This document shows, piece by piece, positions 45,938 to 57,900 of a DNA stretch of 64,000 nucleotides. Under the pieces are notes generated by a model. That model was not told the DNA's origin and searched no databases. It worked only from the letters and a program-made list of their open reading frames with translations. The position numbers and the translations under genes are program-made. Numbering within the stretch: the first letter of the stretch is position 1; the number at the start of each line of letters is the position of its first letter. The DNA is from Roridomyces roridus (taxonomy: Eukaryota > Basidiomycota > Agaricomycetes > Agaricales > Mycenaceae): positions 526,078 to 590,077 of the forward strand of contig JARKIF010000033.1 in the NCBI GenBank assembly GCA_029378245.1. Reading direction: 5' to 3'.

Positions 45938-47963
45938 TTAGATACAGAGAACCTGGCCGATTGCGAGGTCTGGGTGAATCGAGGTAAGTTCGATCAACGG
46001 AGAATACGGGACGATAACGCACTAGTGCAACCACTGTTGATCGAGGGATTCAACGAGTGCATGGTAGCATCAGAGATGCCGAAGCGGGACTCCAGAGCAC
46101 TGCAAGTGTCGCCACTGACGACGGTATACGACGACGAGCATCCGCCGCTGGTGGAACCCCCTGCGAGGCAGAGAACCTGTCCGATCTGGAGGTCTGACCG
46201 CATGTCAGTGCCGGCCAGCATGAAAGAAAAGAAAAGACGCACTGGTGCAACCGCTGTTGATGGATGGGTTGAGTGAGTGCATGGTAGCATCGGAGAGACC
46301 GAAGCGGGACTCGAGGGCTGAGCAAGTGTCACCGCTGACGACGGTATACGAGGAGCTGCACGATCCGGAGCTACCACCGCCGCCAGAGCTGCTGCCGCCA
46401 CCGGAGCCTGCAGCGAGGCAGAGAACTTGTCCAATAGCCAGGTCTATTGGTGACGAACAAATAATTTAGCCCAAGACGAGCAAACGAGGACAAAGGGCAA
46501 GAGAAGACTCACTCGTGCAGCCGCTGTTGATCGACGGGTTCAAGGAGTGAATCGTAGCGTCCGAGACACCAAAGCGCGACTCGAGGGCGCTGCAAGTATC
46601 ACCACTGACCACGGTGTAAGTCGTCGCACAGCTGCCGCTGGAGCCAGTCGAGCCTCCCCCGCCGCCGGTGGAGGTTCCTCCACCACCACCGCTGGAAGAA
46701 CCAGAGACGGGGAAGGACTGCGAGCGGACTTGAGTGATCCAGGCCGAGTTGCCGTTGGGGTATTGCCAGGTCATGGCACCAGCGCCTTCGGAGGAGGTTA
46801 GTCAACACCGGGAACAAATAAATACAAACAAATCAACTCACTCCATCCCGAGTTCTTCGCCTGCGCCAAGCAGCCAGCAAGTGTCCCGGGGTCCATGTAG
46901 CCTGAAAATTAGGTATTATCCCGTAAATTTAAGCAGCCCGCCACAATTCCCCACCTGTCGTCGAATCACCAACAGTGGCAGGTTTTCCAATAACCAACTT
47001 GTTCAAAGGTACTCCGCTGTTGGCGATTTGGAATACGGCAGACTGGGGCCATTGACTCGAAGATGTCTGCAAAAGCCCATCACAAGTAGTGTAGTCGCTG
47101 CCCTGATTATAGAACTGCACACCAAGTCAATCGGATGAGTTCGAATAAAAGATTGAACACGCACCTGAATGTTGTACCAGTCGATCAAGCCACCGACGGC
47201 GGCGTGGACACCGAGGTAGCCGTTGCCGGGCCAAAGACCGGGAGAGAACCAGGGAGCGACAGGAGCGTGGGTGAGGATGTATTGGCCCTGAGGAAGCTGT
47301 GCGCGGAGCGCCCGTGTGAAGGTAGACAGCCATGCGACAGCAGTGCCCGCAGTCTCGATAGCGCCAAAGTCCTAAGATAATTCAACTCAGCTTCCTAGCA
47401 ATCCTCTGAGCATAAAGAACGTACTTCGTAGTCCACATCAACACCATCGAGGCCGTAAGTTTTCACGTAGTTGGAGATGAAGTTGGCGGCGGCGGTGGGG
47501 TCGTCGCCAGCGCTGGTCGGGTTGGGACCGGAACCGTACGCGGAGACGATGAGGCTGATGCCGGCGGCGGCGTACTGTGACTTGGTGTTGGCACGCGTGG
47601 TCGCGTCGATCTGGGTCCAGGTGATGGCGTTGTCTACGAGGCTCGAGGAGTAGATGAACGAGAGCGCAAAGACGTTGAAGCCCTGTCGGCGGTGAGTCGG
47701 GATAAACATTGTTGGGGTATAAAAGTACGCACCGAAAGGTCGGACACAGCAGGGAGACTGTTGGACGAGACGAATCGGTCAAAGTAGGCGACCCACACGG
47801 GACTGGAGGCGATGACCGCGCGCGAGCTGAGGAGGATGTCCCGAGCGAGGGGGCTCAGTCCATCGGCGTTCCGGCCGAGGGTTGTATTGAAGGGAACAGC
47901 TTCGACGACAAGGACGGTGAAGAGCGCAGAGAGCAGCGACGCGAGGATTCCAAACCGGGCCAT
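45938..47963 (-). CDS. secreted GH18 chitinase with three C-terminal LysM modules
   Basis: Nine exons join to 530 residues: 47963-47733, 47682-47425, 47371-47165, 47114-46955, 46901-46842, 46785-46513, 46443-46243, 46193-46023 and 45969-45938. The start MARFGILASLLSALFTVLVV is a signal peptide. The GH18 barrel shows the catalytic DxxDxDxE motif as DGVDVDYE, with the last Glu as acid/base. It also has SAYGSGPNPT and WYNIQFYNQGS. A Gly/Ser linker follows, then three near-identical LysM modules (TVVSGDTCSALESRFG, NPSINSGCTN, IGQVLCL). The enzyme would cleave chitin outside the cell while LysM binds GlcNAc polymers; self-wall remodelling or attack on other fungi are both possible. Each LysM is cut by an intron at the same Asn codon, a sign of exon duplication. 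A CTTTTAAAG string near 48018 may serve as TATA. Confidence 0.93.
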
Positions 47964-49293
47964 GGCAAGCTAGGGGGAGGGGTGAACCGCACAAAGATTG
48001 GACGGGCGGCGAACGTTCTTTTAAAGTTTAAGCTACCCCGCGAATCAATCCTGAGAACAGAGAGCACCAGGAACGGTTGCGATGGTTGGATCGACGGAGG
48101 ATAGGTCCATGGAACGGGACCTCATGGTACGCTTTGGATGTCGGAGTTCGGATTAGTAGTTTCCACGAGAGATGCAGTCAAGCTTTCTGAACGTGCGCAT
48201 GGTACAATCGCCCACGCGTGGTTTCCATGGTTATCTTGTGCCTCGAGATCACCAGAGATCACCTCGTGAACCGCTTCACCAGCGGTTGCACTCTTCGCCA
48301 TCACCAAGCCATCACGGAATATTGATCTCCATATCTACTGACCGGAACCATGTGCGTTCAGACAGTCTCGTAAAGTCGTTGGGTTGACCGGATCTGAGAA
48401 AGATTACTCAACAAAACCATGCGCATCGGCGTCCTGTGTGCGAATTTTGAATTGTTACTGTAGCAGCCTGGAGTTGTTTCATCTGCTTACATAGGTGGGG
48501 ATTTAATACATACCACTTGAGAATTGTGACAGTGTGGCTACTTTTCCGTCAACAAGGGCATCGGTCAGAGAAAACAAAAATCACGCACCCTTCACTGCGA
48601 TGTTGTCAGCGACAGGAGCAAGCGTGGGAGTCAGAACTCACTAGTAAAGCCTGGAATGGACGAAACGGCCTTCTTCAAAAGAGAATCGAATCCGACCAAG
48701 CTGATCTTTGTCTTCCTCCATTCGCCAGAACCTCTTCCCTCTCTCGAGCTCGGTAAGCCGCTGTTTCAGTCCGAATGTTCTCCATGGCGATGGTTCAGAG
48801 TCCTTCAGCGCCAAGTTCACCGCCGGAGTTTAGGGAACACCAGAAGGAGCAGGGCGACGGCGTACGACGGAACCGCTGCCCGAGATGGGAGAGTTCTGAG
48901 TCGGGGCAACTGAGTGTAAAGAGTCAAAGGAGAGCGTCTGCAGCTTCGTCCATATCTGGCTCCCGAATCACATTGGCGTCGAGGTTGAGAGTCAGGTCCG
49001 ACTCGTCCGCCAGTGTTTCCGAGTTTCACGAAATAACGAGGACAAAGCAGTATGTTCGGGATTCGAGGACATGGCAGGGCAGTACCGGTAAAAATCCAGG
49101 GCTGGGTCGGAGAAAGCTTGGCATGCTGTAACTACTAACTTCAAACTGTCGCTAGGCCGACCGTCGACGCAGGTTCAACACATCACCTTGTCGCAAGGGT
49201 ATATAGCAGATATCTTTCAGAACTTCTTGGGGAGAGACACTGGTGTTGAACTGGCATGGTGGTTTCGGAAAAGATGTCATAACTCACATGCCA

Positions 49294-49485
49294 TTTGATC
49301 CGCCGCTCTTTGTCAGCTTTGTCCTCCCCTCATCTCCCTCGGGACTGAGCGGGCTGTCTTGCGCTTGAGGGCTCGAACACAGTGACTCTTTTGATCCGCC
49401 GCTCTTTGTCAGCTTTGTCCTCCCCTCATCTCCCTCGGGACTGAGCGGGCTGTCTTGCGCTTGAGGGCTCGAACACATTGCGTGT
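49294..49485 (-). repeat. 96-bp perfect tandem repeat, two copies, open on the minus strand
   Basis: Two units follow each other without mismatch over nearly all of their length. The period is a multiple of three, and on the minus strand both copies read SSPQAQDSPLSPEGDEGRTK then LTKSGGS. A donor-like GGCAT|GTGAGT follows at the 3' side of the minus-strand frame. This could be an exon of an unrecognised minus-strand gene, but I could not find its partners. Confidence 0.5.
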
Positions 49486-50172
49486 CCGCTGCCCGCACTG
49501 GGTCATCGGCGGCCGGCCATTCAAACTCTCGTGCCTTCAAGCAACGTCCAATCCCTGTACGTGGGCCGATAAAGACAATCTACGCCCTCCGGTGACGAGC
49601 AGGAGCTTCACGTCGGCCACGATTCAGTACCTCTCGGAATGACCTATTTGATCAAGCCAGTCAGCCCGCCTGCTCTCTTGTGGCGCTTCAATACCCTACT
49701 AATCGTAGCTTCGCGTTCCACCTAGACATGGGGTGGATGCTCTCCAGTTTCGGTGCGTGGTTATCATTTGACGAGCGACTGTGGCCGTAAACCCGAGCGG
49801 TGGGACGATCTGCCCGAGGCTGTGAGCGACGTTTAATGCCGGAGTGCGCGCCCGTAAGAACTTGGCCCTCTTGTTTATCTCACTCAAATTGATTCATCGT
49901 CACAACCCAGGTGCTATTCACCCCGGCCGTGGCAAAAGTTCGAGTCCAGACTTGCGGGCGTCCTCCACCGGCCTGGTCTGCTTCTTCCCGATAACAAGGG
50001 TGCGGCGCTCCTGCCCATGAGGGTTAGCCTGTACGACCGTCAAGCTAGCCTGTTGTGGGCTGAATCCGCTGCTTTCCGAAGTGCCGTGGTCTGGATCTCG
50101 TCAACGCCACTAGGTATCGAGCTCCCCGCAAGCGAAGAAATACTTGATTAATTGGACCTTGTGCGGTCGACG

Positions 50173-50183
50173 TGTTATAAGCC
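50173..50183 (+). promoter_or_regulatory. TATA box of the P450 gene
   Basis: GTTATAAGC lies about 45 bases before the ATG at 50223. Confidence 0.5.
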
Positions 50184-50222
50184 CGCACCGACCCCCCATC
50201 CAGGTTTCTTCCCTCCGCCAAT

Positions 50223-52663
50223 ATGATCTTACGCACCCTTCTCCTTGTGTTTGTCCCTCTCCTTTGCTATAGCCTGCATTGCCCCGCACAGTGGCTCTAC
50301 CACGAACTTACTTCCCCGCTGCGCCATTTACCTGGACCCCGCAATCCCAGCTTACTCTACGGGAACACCAAGGAGATGTTGGTATGTGCGGATATCTTCG
50401 CACCTCCCTCGTCTGCTAAGACTCCGCTCTAAAACAGGCCGATTTCGGCTTGGTCTCTCAGTGGCGCACCCGGTTTGGCAGAGTGTTTCGATTCTGGGGC
50501 CTTTTCAGCGTATGTCGTCGCCTTTCTCCTGAATCCTGATTTTCACCGGCAGCTTTTATGTCGGGACACAGATCAGCGAGATATACATTTCGGATCTCAA
50601 GGCACTGGCGCACATTCTGAACGACAACGTCGCCTACCGAAAACCTCCCTTCATGTTGGAGAAAACGAGGATATCCCTTGGCGGCGGTATGTGGCCCAAA
50701 CCTCTCGGTGGGTTCCAGCTCATTCCTTGGCAGGAAGTGTCCTAGACATGGAACTGGATGACCATAAACGGCATGTGTGTAATCTGCTTTCTGGTCTCAC
50801 AATCCCCTTACGACAGCGATCAGCGACGAGTCCTGGCAAGTTGGGCTGTCACCGTATTGGATCAATCCCCGCTGACCAGATCCGTAGAATCAAGCCTTTG
50901 GACCCGCCCAAATCAGGCCTCTAACGGACGTGTTTATGGACAAGGCCATCCAGGTGAGAGCGTTAGGCAAAGACAAACACTGTACTGATTGCATGCTAGC
51001 TTCGAGACATCTGGGCTGGTCGAATGGAGGCCGAAGGGGACGCGACTCGAATTGATATCTCCGATGGTTTGAGACGCGCGACGCTGGATGTTATTGGACA
51101 GGCAGGTGAGTATGCAACACAAAATTCATCCCGGCACTACGCTGAAGTTCTTCGTCAGGGTTCCACTACCAGTTCAACGCGTTAGAAGACAAGCCGAACG
51201 AACTCAATGATACTTTTACACTGCTACACCATTCCTCGCAGTCGAAGCTGTATGACGCGGTCAGGATGACGCAGGCGAAGCTACCGATGTTGAAGCTTTT
51301 CGTATGTCGCTGATCAGCTCTCGCATTTGACACATTCACATAACAGCTTCCAGCCGTTGCCTGGCGCGCAGTTTTTCAGGAGAGGTCGTGCCATTATGGA
51401 CTCCATTGGAAGAACGATTGTGTCCGACACCAAGGCGGCGTTGAAAAAATCTGAAAACGATGAAAACCAGGGCACTCGTCGGGACTTGCTATCCGTTCTT
51501 CTAAAGGCCAACCTATCCAACGATCTGCCAAGCAATCAGCGTATGAGTGACACGGAAATCATGGCTCGTGAGTGTCGCAGTATATCGGCGGGAGGCATCG
51601 CTCATTTGCCCGGCAGAGATCCGAGCGTGAGTGAGTCTGAATGCCATAGTTCGATGACTGGAACGCAACAGATTTTTGTTTGCCGGACATGAGACGACGA
51701 GGTGTGGGTTTTTTCGTGCACATAAGTCTGCTGTTGTTGTTAACTCAATGTTGAATCAGCTCATCCGTGTCTTGGGTACTTTACGAACTCTCCGTACACC
51801 CCAACATGCAGGAGAAACTGCGCGAAGAACTCTTCTCCCTTCCAACCGAAGCGCCAACCATGGACCAGCTCAATTCATTGAAATATCTCGAGTCGGTCGG
51901 TATGTCTGCACAGTCCGCTGACGGGGTCATTGAACAATGATTTCGGCCAGTGAGAGAAACACTGAGATTGCGTGCACCGGTCATTTCCGCTACGCGCATG
52001 GCTATGCGCGACGACGTCCTCCCGCTGTCCAAACCTTACATCGACAGACGCGGGAATACTCACCAGGAATTACTGTGACTTCATCGTTATTCGTTCGCTG
52101 TGATTCTGATTTTCCCTCGCTCACAGCATGCCCCGAGGCCAGGTGATACATATCCCAATACTTGCCGTAAACACCGACAAGGAGACGTGGGGCGCCGACG
52201 CGTTGGAATTCAAGTATGTGACTGTTTCGTATGATTACCCCCGACTGATTTCCATAGACCCGACCGCTGGGACGCCCTCCCGGATGCTGTCACCAGCATC
52301 CCCGGCGTGTGGGCCAACCTCCTCACGTTTTATGCTGGACCACATGCCTGTAAAGACGTTTCATTTCTAGTCGAGTGTCGCACAGACGAAATTCAACCCC
52401 TTTTTCAGGCATCGGATACCGCTTTTCTCTCGTTGAGTGCGTTCATCGCATCCACCCTCCGAGTTGAAAAAGATTGAAAATTTCTGTGCAGAATGAAAGC
52501 TCTCCTGTTTGTTCTGCTCCGTGCCTTTGAATTCGCGCCTGCAGTCCGGGAAGGAGGGATTGTTCCCCAAACCCATCGTGTCATGCAGAATCCAGGTCTG
52601 CTTGTGGCAGACGAAAAGGGTGAGGCATTTCCTCTGTTGGTCAAACCGTGCCGTCGGAACTAG
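50223..52663 (+). CDS. cytochrome P450 monooxygenase
   Basis: P450s insert oxygen into organic substrates using a haem-thiolate and electrons from a reductase; the substrate here is unknown. Some 15 exons assemble into a complete protein. It has an N-terminal membrane anchor (MILRTLLLVFVPLLCYSL) and the proline hinge HLPGPRNPS. The C-helix region is DDHKRHVDQRRVL. The I-helix oxygen-binding motif is FLFAGHETTSS, the ExxR motif lies in VVRETLRLRAP, and PDRW is present. The haem loop is FYAGPHACIGYRF (FxxGxxxCxG, His in place of the usual Arg). Two splice points are unusual: a 10-nt exon at 51617-51626 is needed to join MAQ to FLFAGHETT, and the haem Cys codon is split T|GC by an intron after 52350. 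The anchor implies the ER membrane. It ends at TAG 52661. No other pathway gene lies alongside. Confidence 0.9.
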
Positions 52664-53181
52664 CGTTGTCCTTCCTGTATCATATGAATGCGGACAATTT
52701 CGTACCTCGATCAAGTTCTTCAAGTCGACGCCAAGCAGCTCCCAGTTTCCCAAACTTGGACTTTAAGTCACATCCCTCTCGGTTCTGCGACCATCACCCA
52801 CTCTAGCGCTATAGCGCTGTCGAGTCCATGCTGCTAGTATACTAGTGGAGGTGGATCCATTGGCGACGTTGTAACTCGGTCGCCACTCAGAGATATCGCA
52901 ACTTGCAAGTCCCATTCAGGTCTCTCCAGTGTGGGGACCCGGAACACCTGCCGTTGGAAGTAAAGCTGTTGTCGGTTAGTCTTACGGTTTTACCTTATCC
53001 TGACGAGCAGTCTCCTGGGTCCTGCCTGCGCTCGCCCGCACACGGGGAAGCGAAATGAAGTGAGATTTAGCACAAGGGGAGCCTGGACGGAGCATATTGA
53101 CCCAGCGGATTGATATAAAAGGCGGCAAGTTCGCCTTTGTCCCTCTTCACCTTGTCTTCTGCCCTCACTTCTCCATTCACC
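52664..53181. other. intergenic, promoter of the 53182 gene
   Basis: No gene seen. TGATATAAAAGG at 53111-53122 is a TATA box about 65 bases before the next ATG. The leader is C/T-rich. Confidence 0.6.
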
Positions 53182-53881
53182 ATGTTGAGGCTCGCTCTTT
53201 TCATGCTCCTGGCAGCCGGCCTCGTCTCTTCTACCCCCCTTAACCGACGCGTCACCTTGGATCCCGTTGCGATTGCTGAGGAAAGTCGGCATACATTCAT
53301 GCACGCTGGTCAATGACCTCTACACAGGCCCAAGTCCGAGATGAAACCGCTACACGCGCCTTCACTGCGACGCCCATCCAAGCCAACAACGGAAATTGCC
53401 TCTCCGTTGACCCCTTCTCGGGCGACTTCCGCGAGAACCTTACGCCGGTCGCTGTGGTGCCCTGCGACGGCTCGAAGAACCAGACTTGGGATGTCATCAC
53501 CGCTGGCGTTCACAACAACGTCCCAGGACAAGCTCTCATCGTCAGCAGCTTGACCAATGCTTGCCTCAATTTCGATCCCCGTAGGGCTGCGGGCAACCAA
53601 GTCCTTCTCTTCTCGTGCGGTGGACGTGCGGACGGAGGTTCGTATCCTTTGTTTTCGTGATGGAGTTCAATGGCTCACTTGCATCACCAGGCGGTCAGGT
53701 TAGCGACTCGCAGCTTTTTGCTTTCAATGGTGGTGCCGGCCCAGTCGCCCTCGTTCCGCAAAACGGGAATAATGCTACCTGCCTGACTGGCAAAGGCAAT
53801 GTCATTGACCAAACCTCTTGCAATGCTGCGACCGCCAGTGGCGCTGAGCTTTTCACCTTTGGCGCTGCTGCCAGCCCCTGA
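53182..53881 (+). CDS. small secreted protein, ricin-B/beta-trefoil-like
   Basis: Three exons give about 200 residues. Signal peptide: MLRLALFMLLAAGLVSSTPL, then a dibasic NRR that could be a processing site. Exon 1 ends at a GT near 53285. The acceptor after GGCCCAAG keeps the frame (AEE|IRDETATRAF); the nearer acceptor AACACAG would not. The mature part has the layout of beta-trefoil lectins: NNGNCLSVD, NQTWDVI as the QxW motif, NACLNFDP and NNATCLTG, with six or so paired Cys. Stop is TGA 53879. Such proteins may bind sugars outside the cell; the ligand is unknown. It sits between P450 and MICOS genes, with no sign of a functional link. Confidence 0.75.
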
Positions 53882-54204
53882 TGCTCAGAAAGACTTGAGA
53901 TGGGCTCTACGATAGTTGTTGTAAATTTTAGCTCTTTTGTGTCGACTTTCTGTTGAGAAACCGGGGCGTCTTTGGATAATTTGGTAAAACCAGACATTGA
54001 ATTGGGACGAATGGGTTAGCAAAGCGCTGTAAAGCTCAGGGAACCAGAGCTATCGGATGCATGGTAGAGACACACAGATGAGTTGTGTAATGACAGGCAG
54101 TGCGAAGGTATCCCATTTCAAAGTCTACAGATGAAAGGTATGCCCCGAGAATCTGAGGGAAAAAGTCAGCGACCAGCGAAAAATTCAGGTTTCGCATACG
54201 CACT
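53882..54204. other. intergenic between convergent genes
   Basis: 3' flanks of the trefoil gene (plus) and the MICOS gene (minus); nothing else seen. Confidence 0.6.
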
Positions 54205-54995
54205 TTACACCGTACGCTCCTTCGCCGCCGCCTCGACCTGGCGCTCCAACTCCTCGAGCCTCTTCTCGGCCTTGTGCTCGATCTCCTCGATCTTTTCCTC
54301 GACAATCCCCACCGCCTTCTCCTCCATACTCTTCGCCACACCCAACGCCTCTCGGATTCTGAGCCCAGTGAGCCCTTGGACCTGCTCAATGGCCGCGAGC
54401 ACGCCCTGTTTTCCCTTCTCCCTCACCTCCCTCGTCCCATCGACGGCCCTTGCCCACCCCATCGCCGTATGAGCCTTGCCCGTCTCATGAATCCTCGCCA
54501 ACTCGGGCGTATACTCGTCCTCCAGATCCGACGCATAGGCCCTCACATTCGCAGACAGCTTGGGCAGGTAATACACTGCAGCCGTGCCGGCGAGCACCGG
54601 GGGGAAGACGGCACGCACAGGGAAGGAGCGGCGGCGTGCGAGGATGGAGCCCGTCAGGAAGGCAATGGCAACATACAGCGCACCCGGGAGGACTCGTTCG
54701 TCGGGAGGGAGGAGCGCCTTGATCCGGTTCTCGACTCGGTTTTCGACGCCGATCCAGCGGGAGACGAGGGACTGGACTTCGGCGTGGGCGGTGCGGTATT
54801 GGGTGGTAAGCGTACGCCGGGCGGTACCAATGTGTGCTTCTAGAGCCGAGGGAGTGTCGAGGAGGAGGATTTCAGGGTCCGGGGCGGGGTAGATCGAGAG
54901 CTACGGGAGAGACGAGTGGGTGGCAAGTGAGGCCACAGAAGACAGCGACGCACCTTTTGCCGCGGTGGCGGGGACGGGGATGCCTCCTGTTCCAT
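54205..54995 (-). CDS. MICOS complex subunit of the MIC26/MIC27 (apolipoprotein O-like) type
   Basis: Exons 54995-54954 and 54900-54205 join at a 53-nt GT-AG intron to give 245 residues. Order: short Pro-rich start (MEQEASPSPPPRQK), LSIYPAPDPEILL, then a helical stretch. Two hydrophobic segments follow, VLPGALYVAIAFLTGSILA and VFPPVLAGTAAVYYLPKLS, separated by a basic loop RRRSF. The C-terminal half is helical and charged, with a likely coiled coil at the end (EEKAVGIVEEKIEEIEHKAE). This matches MIC26/27 proteins of the mitochondrial inner membrane, which help hold crista junctions. The start is the first ATG and the only one in frame with the exon. Which of the two subunits it is cannot be told from the sequence alone. 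Confidence 0.8.
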
Positions 54996-57900
54996 CTAAG
55001 GTCGAGGTGTGAGCGACGTCGAGCACGTTGGTGCAGCCTTGGGCGAGGGACACTCACGGAGGATGACGGGACGGAGCAGACGCGTGTTTGGCTACAGCCT
55101 CGGCACGTGATTGATGGTATAAACATCGGCCGGCTTGTCACTCTTGGTTGGTCAGCAACTGAGTTTGCGGGTGGTGCATCCAAGGTGCATCTCACTTGGA
55201 AGTAAGTATGTAAAAGCTCCATGAGGCCAGCATACGTGAATGTTCAGACACACTGATATTCGCTCTGTCAACCACCGGAAAATAAACACTGCGACACCGG
55301 TTCGAATCCGAGGCAGTTGTATGGATCAGACCCTGTCGACCAGTTTTTTCTCGGTGTTTCACGGTGGACCAACGCGAACGTGCCCTTAACAAAGGTCAAA
55401 ATTCTGGATCTGGACAAGGGATGCGTTCGTCGAGGCTTAGCACGCGTGCCGGCCGGTCCTTGCCCGCAGTATTTGCTACCTTCGGATGCCACTACCAGGA
55501 ACGGAACGGCCATTTCTTGGGTGCAAATCCAACTTGAAGCAAGTCAGTTAGGAAGGAGGAAAGATTATATTACAGAGCAACAAACCCTGAGACGACTCGG
55601 AGTGAAAGCGGGTAATAGATTCCCCAAAGTACACTTCACAGCGGTTCGAGTCCGCTGTCAGTAATTACCTTGCTTGTCAAGGTCTCTGGAGACCCTTAAT
55701 TACCTAATCCGGATGTAACCCGACAAGACCTTCCGATCATGATTGATCAAAGCTGACATGATATCATCTCTGAGTTTGAATCCAGAATCCACCGCTGAAA
55801 TCAACGCCCACCACCCTTGTCTTCCTCAACCTCTCTACTACTTATTTCTGCCGCAACCTTGGTCAGGCGGAAACCCGCCGAATATTGATCTCACTGCTGG
55901 CTGGACCAACGACGCGCGCTAACAAATGCTCCCTTGAATGCTCCCACTGGCAGACTACAGTTACTGGCAAGTTACTACTGGTAGGCTGAGCTAGCTGGCT
56001 CCTCAATCCTACATAGTAGTACCTTGCTTTGTTGACCGCAAGCCCCGAGCTCGCCGGAGCAGAGGCCCAGTGTACAAAAGTCCCCCCCGCAAATTCTGTA
56101 TCAATCGACGGCGCAAGTTCCTTACATTTCTGGTTCGGAACATGACGGAGTGACTGCCAGAGTCGGAGAGTTGGAGTCCTCACAACTTCTCACCACATTG
56201 TCAACATATTTCCCGAATCTGCACTACTTATAGGCTACACCCGGACCCTGAGCCCGGGTCGCCGCGGCGGAGCAGCCTCCCTCTGCTTGCTCTGCCGTGC
56301 GCTTCCCTTCTATAGGCGGGCAGACAAATCCCACTGTGGCGTCGGTCAGCACGTTGCATCTGTGTCAAGTTAGCTCACCTCTTCGCACCACAATCCCGTC
56401 ACAGTGCTAGCAAGCCAAGAAAAGTGGTAGCCTAATACCTGGGCTCACTGGCAGCTTCCACCACGATGCATTTAAATCATCCGCCTCGCTGCTTATTGTT
56501 TGGAATCCTGTGGTACATCCCTCTCCCCGTTTCCTGTCTCTCATTAAAATATACACAAAGTGAACAGAGAACTCAGATTCCAACGCGAGGGCCCGGGAAT
56601 GCAATTCCCAAACAAATTCTGCAAGCAAGGTCTCCTCCGACACAGTCGGAGCTTCCCAGTTCGATGTGAGGGACAAATTGGACTCTTTTGCCGATCATGA
56701 TCAACCAACCCCGCGGATACCCAAGATACAAGTCTTGCTTCGTGTACCTTCGCAATTGCTAGGAGAAAACAGAACAGACGTGATGCACTGACAAATGAAA
56801 TCACCATTTCGAACGAATCGGGATCGACGCATAAACTGCTCGCTCCAGAAAGCACCCACGGCAGTGTTGTACCTGGCAGATAACCCAGATAACCCCCGGT
56901 TCAACTCCGGCCAGCCAATATTGCGACAAGAACTGCATTTTTACCGTTTGCTTTCTTGTATCACCCCAAAAATGGTAGTTGGGTCACTAAATCGCGAATC
57001 TTTTTCGAAAGGATGAAATTCGAAAGTAGCAAGGAGGCCTGACAGAGGAGTCTCCACTTGCCAAGGCATCGTTGGTGCTGATTCAGAAAACCTGGTGACT
57101 ACCATACAAGCCCGGGCAAGGGCAAGCTTCAGTACACACTTCACAGCGGTTCGATTCCGCTCTAAGTACTATCCAATGGTTTGGGATCTTTTTGTCAATC
57201 AGTGAACCCCCGCGCGGGTGACCTAGAGACCAGTCTTGCTGGATAATTCAGAAAACGGAAACCTAGTTAAATTCCCCACCATGAGCTACAATACACGCCC
57301 GGGCAGGGGCAAATATACACTTCACAGCGGTTCCATTCCGCTGTAAGTACATACATGTGATGTGGAGTCGTCTGAACTCTTTTTATCAATCAACTAGAGA
57401 CAGTTCTCTTGACACGTCTTCGCGATTGCTAGGAATATTTACAACAGGACAGACGTGATGCACTGACAATGAAATCACCATTCCGAACGGATCGGTAGTT
57501 TGACAGCGGGATCGACGCACGTGAGCTGTGTAGATCTTCGAGCCTGGAAACAATCCATCTCAGCATCGTACCAGGTAGGTCGGCTCGACTCCGAGGCAGG
57601 TTGCATACAAATTAACTCTTTTTTGCTGTTTGCCTCATTGGAGAAGAAACGGTCCTCCGGTCACTCGGTACTAGACACCGGGGTCTGCTTCGAAACACTG
57701 GAAATTCCAAGTAGCAGCACAAACCTCACCACTCGTGGAAGATCTGGTTAGGTTCACCACCAAGAGCTATGTATATACGACGGTAAATACAACGGTTCGA
57801 TTCCGGGCAGTAAAATGACGAGGTAGACATGTTTTTCCCGTGTCAATGGAATCAGCAAAACCCGGGGGTAGCCAGGAGACCAGTCTTGCCTGACGATTTC

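Larger units (their letters stand above)
47964..50222. other. intergenic stretch with one weak gene candidate
   Basis: A plus-strand frame at 48775-49131 (MFSMAMVQSPSAPSSPPEFR onward, 118 residues, Ser/Arg-rich with SAASSISGSR) is protein-like but lacks splice support or homology I can name. A 96-bp perfect tandem repeat lies at 49294-49485. The rest, 49500-50170, shows nothing I recognise. Confidence 0.4.
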
